From NCBI RefSeq assembly GCF_011300215.1, contig NZ_CP049866.1, forward strand, positions 3,349,001-3,413,000: DNA of 64,000 bases, in the 5' to 3' direction. The notes under the pieces are model-generated. The model did not search any database. It saw only the letters and a program-made list of their open reading frames with translations, and was not told where the DNA came from. The DNA comes from Nocardioides piscis. Its GTDB lineage: Bacteria > Actinomycetota > Actinomycetes > Propionibacteriales > Nocardioidaceae. Position 1 is the stretch's first letter, and the number at the start of each line of letters is the position of its first letter. Made by a program: the position numbers and the translations under genes. Below, one piece after another: positions 32,365 through 41,704 of this stretch.

Positions 32365-35300
32365 CCCGACAGGCACCCCGGCCCGAGGAGCTGCTTGAGG
32401 TCGGCGAACAGGGCCGGTGACGGCGTCACGCGATGGTGGTCACCCACCTTGAGCACGATCGTCTTCTCACGCATCCTGACGTTGAGCAGGACCTCGGTGA
32501 CACCGGGGTGGGTGGCCAGGACCTCCTTGAGGCTGTCGACGACGCCCGGGTTGATCCGGGTCTGGGGCAGGTTGACCGACACCGGGCCGGACGGCCCGTC
32601 GGAGAGGTCGGGCACCGTGACCTCCTGTGCGCGCAGCTCCGGCTGGTCCTTGTCGCGAGAGAGCTGGCCCTTGACCCGGATGATCGCGTCCTCGACCAGG
32701 TGGCCCGCAGCCAGCTGGTAGGCGCTGGGGAACAGCAGCACCTCGATGGCGCCGTCGAGGTCCTCGAGGGTGACCGTGGCCCAGGAGTCGCCCTTCTTGG
32801 TGATCTTGCGCTGGACGCTGGTCACCAGGCCGCTGATCGTCAACGTCGACCCGTGGGCGCGTTCCTCGTCGAGCATGAGCTGGCCGATGGTGCAGTCGGT
32901 GCCGGTCTGGAGCACGTGCTCGAGACCGAGGAGAGGGTGGTCGGAGACGTAGAGGCCGAGCATCTCGCGCTCGTGGCCGAGCAGCGTCATCTTGTCCCAC
33001 TCGTCGATGTCGGGGATCGTCACGCTCGCGCCGAAGCCGCCGTCGGCCTCGTCGAGCCCTCCGAACAGCGAGTCCTGGCCGATCGCCTCGTTCTTCTTCA
33101 CGTCGATGGCCTGGTCGACGGCGACCTCGTGGACGGTGACCAGCGCCCGGCGCCGGTGCGACATCTCGTCGAAGGCCCCGGCCTTGATCAGCGACTCGAT
33201 CACGCGCTTGTTGCAGACGTTGACCGGGATCTTGTCCATGAAGTCGTTGAAGTCGGCGTAGCGCCCCTTCTCCTCCCGGGCCGTGACGATGCCGTCGACG
33301 ACGTTGGCGCCGACGTTGCGGATCGCGGTGAGGCCGAAGCGGATGTCGGTGCCGACCGGGGTGAAGTCGGCGTGCGACTCGTTGACGTCGGGCGGGAGCA
33401 CCTGGATCTTCATCCGGCGGCACTCGTTGAGATAGATCGCCGACTTGTCCTTGTCGTCGCGGGTCGACGTCAGCAGCGCGGCCATGTATTCGGCCGGGTA
33501 GTTGGCCTTGAGGAACGCCGTCCAGTAGGAGACCAGGCCGTATGCCGCCGAGTGGGCCTTGTTGAAGGCGTAGTCGGAGAACGGCAGCAGCGTGTCCCAC
33601 AGGGTCTTGATGGCGCCATGGCTGTAGCCGCGCTCGCTCATGCCCGCGGAGAAGCCGGCGAACTGCTTGTCCAGCTCCTCCTTCTTCTTCTTGCCCATCG
33701 CGCGGCGCAGGATGTCGGCCTGGCCGAGCGTGTAGCCGGCGAGCTTCTGCGCGATCGCCATGACCTGCTCCTGATAGACGATCAGGCCGTAGGTCTCGCC
33801 CAGGACGTCCTCGAGCGCGTCGGCGAGCTCCGGGTGGAGTGCCTCGACCGGCTCGCGGCCGGTCTTGCGGCGGGCATATTTGTTGTGGGAGTCGGCGCCC
33901 ATCGGGCCGGGGCGGTAGAGCGCGCCCACGGCCGAGATGTCCTCGAACGTGTCGGGCCGCATCGAGCGCAGCAACGCCCGCATCGGACCGCCGTCGAGCT
34001 GGAAGACGCCGAGGGTGTCGCCGCGCTGGAGGAGCTTGTAGGTCGCCTCGTCGGTGAGCTCGAGATCCTCGAGGACGATCTCCTCGCCGCGATTGACCCG
34101 GATGTTCTTCACCGCGTCGTCGAGGACGGTGAGGTTGCGCAACCCCAGGAAGTCCATCTTGATCAGGCCGAGCGACTCGCAGGTGGGATAGTCGAACTGG
34201 GTGATCATCGCCCCGTCGGCGGGCCGCTTGAGCATGGGAATGATGTCGAGCAGCGGCTCGCTGGACATGATCACGCCGGCGGCGTGGACGCCCCACTGCC
34301 GCTTCAGGCCCTCGATGCCCATCGCGGTGTCGACGACCTTCTTGACGTCGTGGTCACCCTCGTAGAGCTGGCGGAACTCCCCACCCTCGCCGTAGCGCTT
34401 GTGCTCGGAGTTGAAGATCTCCTGCAGCGGCACGTCCTTGCCCATGACGGCTGCCGGCATGGCCTTGGTGATGCGGTCGCCCATGGCGAACGGATAGCCG
34501 AGGATGCGCGAGGAGTCCTTGACGGCCTGCTTGGCCTTGATGGTGCCGTAGGTGACGATGTAGGAGACCCGCTCGTCGCCATATTTCTCGGTGACGTAGC
34601 GGATGACCTCGCCGCGGCGGCGCTCGTCGAAGTCGATGTCGAAGTCGGGCATCGAGACCCGGTCGGGGTTGAGGAACCGCTCGAAGATCAGACCGTGGAC
34701 CAGCGGATCGAGGTCGGTGATCCGCATCGCGTAGGCGACCATCGAGCCGGCGCCGGAGCCACGCCCCGGACCGACGCGGATGCCGTTGTTCTTGGCCCAG
34801 TTGATGAAGTCGGCCACGACCAGGAAGTAGCCGGGGAAGCCCATGCCCGTGATGACGCCGACCTCGAAGTCGGCCTGCTTGCGCACCGCGTCGGGGATGC
34901 CGGCGGGATAGCGCACGTGGAGGCCGCGCTCGACCTCCTTGACCAGCCAGGAGTTCTCGTCCTCCCCGGGCGGGCAGGGGAACTTGGGCATGAACGTGCC
35001 GCTGCCCTCGGTGAAGGCGACGTCGCAGCGTTCGGCGATCCACAGCGTGTTGTCACAGGCTTCGCGCAGGTCGTACTTGTCGACCCACAGCGAGCGCATC
35101 TCCGCCGCCGACTTGAGGTAGTAGCCGTCGCCCGAGAACGCGAACCGTTGGCCGGGGCCGTCGCCGGCCGGGATGTCCATCGTCGAGCCGGAGTTGATGC
35201 ACAGGAGGTGTTCCTGGCTGGCGGCGTCTTCCTGGTTGACGTAGTGGGAGTCGTTGGTGGCCAGGAGCGGGATCCGCAGGTCCTTGGCCAGCCGCAGCAG

Positions 35301-35918
35301 CCCGTCGCGGACGCGGCGCTCGATGTCGAGCCCGTGGTCCATCAGCTCGAGGAAGTAGTTGTCGCGTCCCAGGATCTCCTGGAAGTCCGCCGCGGTCTGA
35401 CGGGCCGCGTCGTAGTTGTCGTGACGCAGGTGGACCTGGATCTCGCCGCTCGGGCAGCCGGTCGTGCCGATGATGCCCGAGCTGTGCTGGGCGAGCAGGT
35501 CGCGGTCGGCGCGCGGATTCTGGAAGAAGCCGTCGCGCCACGCCCCGGTCGAGATCCGGAAGAGGTTGTGCATCCCCTCGGTCGACTCGCTGAGCAACGT
35601 CATGTGAGTGTAGGCGCCGCGGCTCGAGACGTCGTCGGGACCGCCCTTGTAGAGGTTGACGCGCTTGCGCTCGAAGCGGCTGATGTTGGGCGTGAAGTAG
35701 GCCTCCATGCCGATGATCGGCTTGACCCCGGCAGCCTTGCACTGCCGATAGAACTCATAGGCGCCGAACACGTTGCCGTGGTCGGTCATGGCGACCGCCG
35801 GCATCTGCAGCTCGGCGGTGCGCTCGGCGAGGTCCTTGAGACGTGCGGCTCCGTCGAGCATCGAGTATTCGGTGTGCACGTGCAGGTGGACGAAGTTGTC
35901 CTGGGAGCCAGCCGACAT
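32361..35918 (-). CDS. dnaE: DNA polymerase III alpha subunit
   Basis: The 1185-residue product is the replicative polymerase DnaE1. The N-terminal PHP domain begins FVHLHVHTEYSMLDGAARL. The polymerase core has GRGSGAGSMVAYAM and the catalytic aspartates in MPDFDIDFDERRR; later come LGQADILRRAMGKKKKEEL and HSAAYGLVSYWTAFLKANYP. A helix-hairpin-helix and OB fold close the protein. ATG 35918 (MSAGSQDN) fits the family start; an open frame to 36089 lacks similarity. Confidence 0.96.
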   Translation of the reverse strand: MSAGSQDNFVHLHVHTEYSMLDGAARLKDLAERTAELQMPAVAMTDHGNVFGAYEFYRQCKAAGVKPIIGMEAYFTPNISRFERKRVNLYKGGPDDVSSRGAYTHMTLLSESTEGMHNLFRISTGAWRDGFFQNPRADRDLLAQHSSGIIGTTGCPSGEIQVHLRHDNYDAARQTAADFQEILGRDNYFLELMDHGLDIERRVRDGLLRLAKDLRIPLLATNDSHYVNQEDAASQEHLLCINSGSTMDIPAGDGPGQRFAFSGDGYYLKSAAEMRSLWVDKYDLREACDNTLWIAERCDVAFTEGSGTFMPKFPCPPGEDENSWLVKEVERGLHVRYPAGIPDAVRKQADFEVGVITGMGFPGYFLVVADFINWAKNNGIRVGPGRGSGAGSMVAYAMRITDLDPLVHGLIFERFLNPDRVSMPDFDIDFDERRRGEVIRYVTEKYGDERVSYIVTYGTIKAKQAVKDSSRILGYPFAMGDRITKAMPAAVMGKDVPLQEIFNSEHKRYGEGGEFRQLYEGDHDVKKVVDTAMGIEGLKRQWGVHAAGVIMSSEPLLDIIPMLKRPADGAMITQFDYPTCESLGLIKMDFLGLRNLTVLDDAVKNIRVNRGEEIVLEDLELTDEATYKLLQRGDTLGVFQLDGGPMRALLRSMRPDTFEDISAVGALYRPGPMGADSHNKYARRKTGREPVEALHPELADALEDVLGETYGLIVYQEQVMAIAQKLAGYTLGQADILRRAMGKKKKEELDKQFAGFSAGMSERGYSHGAIKTLWDTLLPFSDYAFNKAHSAAYGLVSYWTAFLKANYPAEYMAALLTSTRDDKDKSAIYLNECRRMKIQVLPPDVNESHADFTPVGTDIRFGLTAIRNVGANVVDGIVTAREEKGRYADFNDFMDKIPVNVCNKRVIESLIKAGAFDEMSHRRRALVTVHEVAVDQAIDVKKNEAIGQDSLFGGLDEADGGFGASVTIPDIDEWDKMTLLGHEREMLGLYVSDHPLLGLEHVLQTGTDCTIGQLMLDEERAHGSTLTISGLVTSVQRKITKKGDSWATVTLEDLDGAIEVLLFPSAYQLAAGHLVEDAIIRVKGQLSRDKDQPELRAQEVTVPDLSDGPSGPVSVNLPQTRINPGVVDSLKEVLATHPGVTEVLLNVRMREKTIVLKVGDHHRVTPSPALFADLKQLLGPGCLSG

Positions 35919-36006
35919 GAGGGGGTCTTCCACACCTTCCGAGGGGTCGCAGGGATGCACGCATCCGGGGGGCACCGACGCGTCCGAGGGGGGGAAGAGC
36001 GCCAGC

Positions 36007-37023
36007 CTACGACAGTGTTCCCGGGCCCACTGACAAGACACTCTCGCCCGGTACGAGCCAGTCGAGCGCGTGCCCGTGGGGATGGGCAAACGCCACCGGG
36101 ATGCCGTCCAGACCGACCACGAACCGTTGCGCCGGCACGTCCGTCGAGCCGGTGACTCGAGGCAGCACCCCCGGGGCCTCGTTGCTGATCCAGCGACAGT
36201 CCCCCGCGCCGACCAGGTCGACCATGACGTCGTGGAACCGGCTGCGGGCCCCGGGTTCGAGGTAGGCGATCACCGCACTGTGGAACACGACGGGCGTGCC
36301 GTGCACCCGCGCCTGCGCGACGAGTCCGGGCAGCTCCTCGAGCAGGTCGCCCTTCACGATGTATGCCGACTCCGCGCGCGCGACCCCGATCGCAGCGCTC
36401 AGTCGCGCCCTGCGGTCTTCCTGCTCGGGCCAGACGAGGGTGGTCAGCCAGGTCATCGCGTCGTCGTCATCGACGTCGAGCGGGTTGAGGTCGACTCCCC
36501 CACGCCAGCTGATCTCGGGGTGGGCCGTGGGGATCGGCACCGGACCGCTCACGGAGGCGGTCAGGGTCGGTCCCCCGCTCCCCGACAGGGCACCGGCAGG
36601 GGGCCAGGCGTAGTCGAATCGATCGGGGAACAGGCACAACCCCGCGCTGGCGCCCACCTCGATCAGGCTCAGCGGCCCGCTCACCCGGCCGATCCGCGCG
36701 AGGACGGGGGTCAGCGTCGCCAGCCGACCGGCCTCGTTGGTCTGGGTCGAGCGGTGGCGGATTGTCTCCTTGATCGCGTCGCCGTCGGCCAGCAGCGCCC
36801 GACGCAGCTCGCTGTAGTCGCTGGGGGCCTCGGCGCCGTGCCAGCGGGCTGCGGCGAAGAGGAGGTTGGGCTGCTGCTTGATCCGTGGCAGGTCGGCCAG
36901 CCAGGTGTGGATCTCGGGGTCCCCGGCCACCCCGAGGGCCCAGTCGACGAAGCAGGGCGAGTCGCCCTCGGCATACGCTGCGAACTCGCGATAGCGGTTG
37001 GCGACGTTGCCCTCCATCTGCAC
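36007..37023 (-). CDS. DUF2332 family protein
   Basis: The 338-residue product matches the actinobacterial DUF2332 family: YREFAAYAEGDSP at the start, ASAGLCLFPDRFDY near residue 128, and WRGGVDLNPLDV, VFHSAVIAYLEPGAR and AFAHPHGHALDW later. The order of elements recalls a methyltransferase fold (an E-x-GASAG glycine motif), but no activity is established. The GTG start is supported by a TAGCGT hexamer six bases upstream. Confidence 0.78.
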   Translation of the reverse strand: MQMEGNVANRYREFAAYAEGDSPCFVDWALGVAGDPEIHTWLADLPRIKQQPNLLFAAARWHGAEAPSDYSELRRALLADGDAIKETIRHRSTQTNEAGRLATLTPVLARIGRVSGPLSLIEVGASAGLCLFPDRFDYAWPPAGALSGSGGPTLTASVSGPVPIPTAHPEISWRGGVDLNPLDVDDDDAMTWLTTLVWPEQEDRRARLSAAIGVARAESAYIVKGDLLEELPGLVAQARVHGTPVVFHSAVIAYLEPGARSRFHDVMVDLVGAGDCRWISNEAPGVLPRVTGSTDVPAQRFVVGLDGIPVAFAHPHGHALDWLVPGESVLSVGPGTLS

Positions 37024-37029
37024 GCCGCC

Positions 37030-37035
37030 ACGCTA
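37030..37035 (-). promoter_or_regulatory. -10 hexamer TAGCGT of a leaderless promoter for the DUF2332 gene
   Basis: TAGCGT, then GGCGGC, then GTG 37023 on the minus strand. Confidence 0.45.
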
Positions 37036-37055
37036 CGACACGTCGAGACGGCCGA

Positions 37056-37757
37056 TCAGGAGGCATCCAGGGATTCGCTGATGACCAGGTGCATGATGCG
37101 CGCCAGGCGGTCCTCACCGAGGTCAGGCACCAGCGTCGCCATCCGGGCCACGATCTGGGCCTCGCGAGCGGCGTCCCGGCCGCGATCCAGACCGGCGGCT
37201 CGCTTGTGCTGCTGCACGGCCCTGGTCAGGGCGACCCTGCGGGCGAGGACGTCGGCCAGGACGAGGTCGGTGTCGTCGATCAGCGAACGGAAGCAGGCCA
37301 GCGGGTCGGCGCCGGGCCACATCATCTTGACGTCGGGCGCACCCTCCTCGTTGGCGTGGCCGTCGGTGTGCTCGAGCTCGATCAGGCCGTGCTGGGCATA
37401 GAAGGCCCGGGCGACGCGGTTGGACTCGAAGACCCACAGCCCGAAGCCGCCGGCGCGGGTCGACTTGCAGACCTCCAGCAGGGTGGAGCCGATGCCCGAG
37501 CGCTGCGCGTCCGGTGCGACATAGAGGCCGTCGAGCCACGTGCTCGTCAGCTTGGCGAAGCCGGACACCCGGGCGTCCGTCTCGGCCACCCACACGTCGT
37601 CCTCGCCCAGGTCCCAGGCGGTGACCCAGTCGCGGACCTCCGCGACCGGCCTGGCCAGGGGCGGCATCTGCGCGGTCGCGCGGGCAGCGAGATAGACGTC
37701 GGCGATGGTGGGCAGGTCGCCGGCGACGGCCAGTCGGATCGTGGCGTCAGCGTTCAT
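37056..37757 (-). CDS. GNAT acetyltransferase fused to a chorismate-mutase-like (AroQ) domain
   Basis: The 233-residue product has two parts. Residues 1-140 form a GNAT acetyltransferase with [34 protein letters not shown] (acetyl-CoA loop) and [17 protein letters not shown]. Residues 150-233 look like an AroQ helical bundle: [38 protein letters not shown] and a final HLVISESL. AroQ domains rearrange chorismate to prephenate. ATG 37757 overlaps the rluD-like stop by 11 bases. Whether the mutase part is active is uncertain. Confidence 0.78.
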   Translation of the reverse strand: MNADATIRLAVAGDLPTIADVYLAARATAQMPPLARPVAEVRDWVTAWDLGEDDVWVAETDARVSGFAKLTSTWLDGLYVAPDAQRSGIGSTLLEVCKSTRAGGFGLWVFESNRVARAFYAQHGLIELEHTDGHANEEGAPDVKMMWPGADPLACFRSLIDDTDLVLADVLARRVALTRAVQQHKRAAGLDRGRDAAREAQIVARMATLVPDLGEDRLARIMHLVISESLDAS

Positions 37758-38685
37758 CTCGGATGACCTCGAGCGCATGGGCCAGGTCATCGGGGTACGA
37801 CGACTCGTACTCGACCTGTTCACCGCTCTCGGGATGCTCGAAGCCCAGCTTCATCGCGTGCAGCCACTGGCGCTCGAGCCCGAGTCGCTTGGTGAGGGTG
37901 GGGTCGGCGCCATAGGTGGTGTCACCGACACACGGGTGCTTCAGAGCGGCCATGTGCACCCGGATCTGGTGCGTGCGACCGGTCTCGAGGCGGATCTGGA
38001 GCAGGGAGGCGAACCTGTGCGCCTCCAGCGTCTCGTAGTGGGTGACGCTGTGGCGGCCGTCCGCCATGACGGCGAACTTGTAGTCGTGGCGGGGATGGCG
38101 ACCGATCGGCGCATCGACGGTGCCTGACAGCGGGTCGGGGTGTCCTTGGACGAGGGCGTGATAGGTCTTCTCGACCGTGCGGTGCCGGAAGGCGTTCTTG
38201 AGCACGGAGTAGGAGTGTTCCGACTTGGCGATGACCATCACGCCGGACGTCCCGACGTCGAGCCTCTGCACGATGCCTTCGCGCTCCTTGGCGCCGGAGG
38301 TCGAGATGCGGAAGCCTGCGCCGGCCAGGTGTCCGACGACCGTGGGTCCGGACCAGCCTGGCGAGGGGTGTACGGCGACGCCGACCGGTTTGTCGATCAC
38401 CACGATCGAGTCGTCGTCGTGGATGATCCGGATGCCCTCGACGATCTCGGGAACCACCTCGAGCGGATCGGTCTCGTCGGGGAACGTGACGTCGAGCATG
38501 GCTCCGGCACTCACCCGGTCGCTCTTGCTGGCAGCGACGGAGTCGACCTGCACCAGCTGCTGGGCGATCAGGTCGGCGGCCTTGGTCCGCGAGAAGCCGA
38601 ACATCCTCGCCATCGCGGCGTCGACGCGCTCCCCGGCGAGGCCCTCGGGAACGAACACCGTGCGGCGGTCCACGCGGTCGCTCAC
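37747..38685 (-). CDS. rluD: RluA/RluD-family pseudouridine synthase
   Basis: The 312-residue product has an N-terminal S4 RNA-binding domain ([23 protein letters not shown]) and the pseudouridine synthase core. The catalytic Asp is in [15 protein letters not shown] near residue 136; [25 protein letters not shown] and GDTTYGAD follow. It isomerises uridines, probably in 23S rRNA. The GTG overlaps the lspA stop (GTGA), a common actinobacterial pairing. Confidence 0.92.
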   Translation of the reverse strand: MSDRVDRRTVFVPEGLAGERVDAAMARMFGFSRTKAADLIAQQLVQVDSVAASKSDRVSAGAMLDVTFPDETDPLEVVPEIVEGIRIIHDDDSIVVIDKPVGVAVHPSPGWSGPTVVGHLAGAGFRISTSGAKEREGIVQRLDVGTSGVMVIAKSEHSYSVLKNAFRHRTVEKTYHALVQGHPDPLSGTVDAPIGRHPRHDYKFAVMADGRHSVTHYETLEAHRFASLLQIRLETGRTHQIRVHMAALKHPCVGDTTYGADPTLTKRLGLERQWLHAMKLGFEHPESGEQVEYESSYPDDLAHALEVIRDER

Positions 38686-39236
38686 TCCTCGTCCTCCACG
38701 CGGTCTCCGCTCAACGTGATGCCTCGAAGACTCTGCAGGATGATCACGCCGGCCGCGGTCATGATGCACATGTCGGCAATGTTGAAGACGGGCCAGTTGG
38801 GCAGCATCAGCCAGTCGATGACGTGGCCGCGCAGCACACCGGGCTCGCGGACCAGCCGATCGGTCAGGTTGCCGCCGACCCCGCCGATGAGGAGTCCGAG
38901 GCCCACCGACCACAGCGGACTGGCCAGCCGTCGGCTCAGGAACAGCACCACGCACACGGCGATGATCGCGAGCGCGGTGAGGACCTCGGTGAACTGGGTC
39001 CCGGTGCTGAACGCGGCTCCGGGATTGTGCGTCAGGTGCAGGACCAGGAAGTCGCCGACGACCGGGATGTCACGTTCGGCCAGCGCGGTCAGCGCCCACT
39101 GCTTGGTGCCGATGTCGAGGGCGTATGCCGCCGTCCCGACCACGGCGAAGAGCCACCAGGTGCTCCGGCGCCGATGCTCCTCGGGATCCGGATCGTGATC
39201 GCTGGGGTTCAGCGACGTTCCTCGCGCTGCTTGCAT
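38682..39236 (-). CDS. lspA: Lipoprotein signal peptidase II
   Basis: The 184-residue membrane protease cleaves diacylated prolipoproteins. It has four membrane segments and the two catalytic aspartates in GGNLTDRLV and [10 protein letters not shown], with [10 protein letters not shown] between the first segments. ATG 39236 ([11 protein letters not shown]) gives a cytosolic tail of about 30 residues and overlaps the end of the DksA-like gene. Confidence 0.92.
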   Translation of the reverse strand: MQAARGTSLNPSDHDPDPEEHRRRSTWWLFAVVGTAAYALDIGTKQWALTALAERDIPVVGDFLVLHLTHNPGAAFSTGTQFTEVLTALAIIAVCVVLFLSRRLASPLWSVGLGLLIGGVGGNLTDRLVREPGVLRGHVIDWLMLPNWPVFNIADMCIMTAAGVIILQSLRGITLSGDRVEDEE

Positions 39237-40354
39237 GACATGCACAGTGTGGCACGGGGGAAAGCCATCAGTCGCATCTTGCCGATGGGCTGGCCGCACG
39301 ACTCACAGATGCCATAGCTGCCGTCCTCGATCCGGGCGAGGGCACGGTCGATCTGGGCCACCATGTCGCGCTCGAGATTGACCACCGTGAGCTCGTGGTC
39401 GCGCTCGAAGCTGGTCGCGCCCATGTCCGCCTGGTCGTGCCCGGCGCCGTCGCCGGCGTCCTTCATCAGCCCTGCCAGGTCGCTCTCGGCGTCCTCGATC
39501 ACGTGCGCGAGCTTCTCCCGCTGACCGTGCAGCTCGGTCAGGACCTCGTCGAGCTCCTTCTTGGTCCAGGACGCCTCACCGGCCATGACCACCAGGGACG
39601 ATGCCGATGCCTTCTTGGCGGCCACTGCGCTCTCCTTCTTCGCTGCCTTCTTCGTCACCGGCGCGGTCTTGGTCGACGCACCGGCCTCCTTCGCTGCGAC
39701 CGGCACGGACTTCTTGGCCGGCGCGGACTTCTTCGCCGCGGGCGCGGACTTCTTCGCCGCCGGCGCGGACTTCTTCGCCGCGGGCGCCGACTTCGTGGCC
39801 GAAGCGGACTTCTTCGCCGCGGGCGCAGTCTTCTTCGTGGGAGCCGACTTCTTCGCCGCGGGCGCAGCCTTCGCAGGAGCCGACTTCTTCGCCGCTGGCG
39901 CAGTCTTCGTGGCCGGAGCGGACTTCTTCGCGGGCGCAGACTTCTTCGCCGCGGCCGCAGTCTTCGTGGCCGGAGCGGACTTCTTCGCGGGAGCGGACTT
40001 CTTCGCCGCGGCCGCAGTCTTCTTCGCCGGAGCCGACTTCTTCGCCGCGGCCGCAGTCTTCTTCGCGGGAGCCGACTTCTTCGCCGCGGCCGCAGTCTTC
40101 GTGGCCGGCGCGGACTTCTTCGCGGGAGCCGACTTCTTCGCCGCGGCCGCAGTCTTCGTCGCGGGAGCCGACTTCTTCGCCGCGGGAGCCGACTTCTTCG
40201 CCGGCGCGGCCTTTTTCTTCGAGGAGGCGGCCGGCACAGTCACCTCGGGGCTTGAAGGTGCCTCGACCTTCGCTGCCTCCGGACGGCGGCCGATGATCTT
40301 CTTGGCCGCAGCAGCAGCGCTACCGGCGAGGGATTTGCGTGTGCTGCGTGCCAT
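39209..40354 (-). CDS. DksA/TraR zinc-finger protein with a long AKKSAPA-repeat (histone-H1-like) N-terminal tail
   Basis: The 381-residue product ends with a DksA/TraR domain: a coiled coil from about residue 265, then the C4 zinc finger (CESCGQPIG and CMSC). Residues 45-240 are tandem variants of AKKSAPA/TKTAAA, almost only Ala, Lys, Ser, Pro and Thr, like the C-terminal tails of histone H1 or mycobacterial HupB. DksA-type proteins bind the RNA polymerase secondary channel; the basic tail probably binds DNA or RNA. ATG 40354 is preferred over 40378 because AAGGAG lies upstream of it. Confidence 0.82.
   Translation of the reverse strand: MARSTRKSLAGSAAAAAKKIIGRRPEAAKVEAPSSPEVTVPAASSKKKAAPAKKSAPAAKKSAPATKTAAAAKKSAPAKKSAPATKTAAAAKKSAPAKKTAAAAKKSAPAKKTAAAAKKSAPAKKSAPATKTAAAAKKSAPAKKSAPATKTAPAAKKSAPAKAAPAAKKSAPTKKTAPAAKKSASATKSAPAAKKSAPAAKKSAPAAKKSAPAKKSVPVAAKEAGASTKTAPVTKKAAKKESAVAAKKASASSLVVMAGEASWTKKELDEVLTELHGQREKLAHVIEDAESDLAGLMKDAGDGAGHDQADMGATSFERDHELTVVNLERDMVAQIDRALARIEDGSYGICESCGQPIGKMRLMAFPRATLCMSCKQREERR
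39640..40225 (-). repeat. Coding tandem repeat of about 21-30 bases (AKKSAPA units)
   Basis: Plus-strand units built from GCGGACTTCTTCGCC-like blocks recur more than twenty times with small changes. They encode the Lys/Ala tail of the DksA-like protein. Such arrays expand and contract easily and could vary between strains. Confidence 0.85.
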
Positions 40355-40411
40355 GGAGTCGGTCTCCTTGTTAGCCATGGGTCATGTGGCCGATGCCACA
40401 CAGGTGGCAGG

Positions 40412-40417
40412 AGGCTA
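40412..40417 (-). promoter_or_regulatory. Possible -10 element (TAGCCT) of the DksA-like gene
   Basis: TAGCCT on the minus strand lies 57 bases before ATG 40354, leaving room for a leader with AAGGAG. The -35 region is not clear. Confidence 0.3.
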
Positions 40418-40463
40418 GTCGTTGTCCGACCCCTGCTCCAAACGGCTCGCCCGGACAGGTGAG

Positions 40464-40492
40464 AACGGCCGACCCCGAGGGGGCCGGCCGTT
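40464..40492 (-). terminator. Hairpin downstream of divIVA
   Basis: AACGGCCGACCCC and GGGGCCGGCCGTT form a long GC-rich stem with one mismatch, starting 28 bases after the divIVA stop. The T-tract is very short. Confidence 0.5.
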
Positions 40493-40520
40493 GTCGTCGA
40501 TCAGGGTGGGGCGGAGGGGT

Positions 40521-41282
40521 TCAGCCCTCCTCCTCCCCGAGGATGGAGCGGAGACGCTTGGGCGCAGGTGCATCGCCGACGGGCATCTCCGCGACTGTGG
40601 AGTCACCTTGGAGCGCCTCGAGCTGCTGGGTGAAGTAGGTCTTGAGCCGCGAGCGATACTCCCGCTCGAACGAGCGCAGCGTCTCCACCTCGGAGTTGAG
40701 CTTGTCGCGCTCCTTCTCGAGGTCACCGAAGAGCTGCTGGCGACGCTCGGCGGTCTCCGAGTCGAGCATCTGGGCCCGCTGACGGGCGTCCGCCTCGAGG
40801 CGGTCGGACTTCGTCTTCGACTCGGCCTCGAGCCGCTCTGCCTTGGTGCGAGCTGCGCCGACGATCTTGTCGGCCTCGTTCTTCGCCTCGTCGACGAGCT
40901 CGTCGGCGTTGCGGGTGGCCAGCTCGAGGAGCCGAGCCGCAGCGTTGGATGCCTGCGGCACCGTCTCCACGCGGATCGTCTCGGGGCCCTGCGCCGCAGC
41001 GACGGGAACCGGCGCCGGAGTCGGGGCGGGGGCCGGCTTCTCCTTCACGGGCTCGGGCGTCGCAACCGGGGCGGGCCTCGGAGGGGCCGCCTGGGCCGAC
41101 GCCGACGAGCCCGACTGGGCAGCCGAGAGCTTCGAGCGGAGGTCGTCGTTCTCCTTCGTGAGCCTGGCGAGCTCGGCCTCGACCTCGTCGAGGAACTGGT
41201 CGACCTCTCCCATGTCGTAGCCCTCACGAAGGCGCACAGGCGTGAAGCGCTTGTTGCTCACGTCCTCAGGCGTCAGTGGCAT
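40521..41282 (-). CDS. divIVA: DivIVA/Wag31 polar growth and septum protein
   Basis: The 253-residue coiled-coil protein begins MPLTPEDVSNKRFTPVRLREGYDMGEVDQFLDEVEAEL, the membrane-binding DivIVA head. A Pro/Ala-rich linker (residues 60-115) and a long second coiled coil rich in Glu, Arg and Lys follow. In actinobacteria it recruits cell-wall synthesis to poles or septa and is essential. The open frame reaching 41357 has no similarity; ATG 41282 is the family start. Confidence 0.95.
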   Translation of the reverse strand: MPLTPEDVSNKRFTPVRLREGYDMGEVDQFLDEVEAELARLTKENDDLRSKLSAAQSGSSASAQAAPPRPAPVATPEPVKEKPAPAPTPAPVPVAAAQGPETIRVETVPQASNAAARLLELATRNADELVDEAKNEADKIVGAARTKAERLEAESKTKSDRLEADARQRAQMLDSETAERRQQLFGDLEKERDKLNSEVETLRSFEREYRSRLKTYFTQQLEALQGDSTVAEMPVGDAPAPKRLRSILGEEEG

Positions 41283-41407
41283 GACCTCACCCAAACTTTC
41301 ACGTCGTCGAACTGATGGGGAAACAACAGTGCAGCACACAGTGGCCTGCAGCCACACCCTAGCCCCAGCCGAGTCTGTGTGGTGAGTGACCCGAGTGACT
41401 GGTGGTT

Positions 41408-41698
41408 CTAGTTGATCGTGCTGCCGATCAGCGAGAGGAGGAGATAGGCGCTCACCATGACGATGAGGAAGCTCAGGTCGAGCGCGAAACTACCGAGCCG
41501 CAGGGGTGGAATGACCCGGCGGAGCGCCCGGATGGGTGGATCGGTCACGGAGTAGACGACCTCCAGGATCACCAGCAGCACGCCTCGTGGAGTCCAGCTG
41601 CGGGCAAAGACCTGGACCCAGTCGACGATGAAGCGGATCCACAGCAGGGCGATGAAAGCCCCGACGACGAAGTACAGGACCTGGCCAACGATCGGCAC
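41408..41698 (-). CDS. YggT family membrane protein
   Basis: The 96-residue product has two hydrophobic segments flanking TDPPIRALRRVIPPLRLGSFALDLSF, the core pattern of the YggT family. Genes of this family sit between sepF and divIVA in most actinobacteria; a role near the divisome is assumed but not proven. The start is GTG, six bases after the sepF stop. Confidence 0.9.
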   Translation of the reverse strand: MPIVGQVLYFVVGAFIALLWIRFIVDWVQVFARSWTPRGVLLVILEVVYSVTDPPIRALRRVIPPLRLGSFALDLSFLIVMVSAYLLLSLIGSTIN

Positions 41699-41704
41699 GT
41701 GAAC

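Noticed and set aside
32433..36155. A 1240-codon open frame on the plus strand opposite dnaE
   Set aside because: It is a GC-rich antisense shadow: the protein is dominated by Val, Asp, Gly, His and Arg in a pattern set by dnaE codon positions, while the minus strand encodes a canonical DNA polymerase III alpha subunit.
39640..40225. CRISPR-like array of short repeats
   Set aside because: Units are contiguous, stay in frame with the DksA-like gene and have no unique spacers; no cas genes are present in the window.
39561..40418. Plus-strand frame encoding an FFAAGADFFA repeat protein
   Set aside because: It is the reverse complement of the Lys/Ala tail of the DksA-like gene. The Phe/Ala repeat arises from that coding repeat, and no separate start signal or family supports it.
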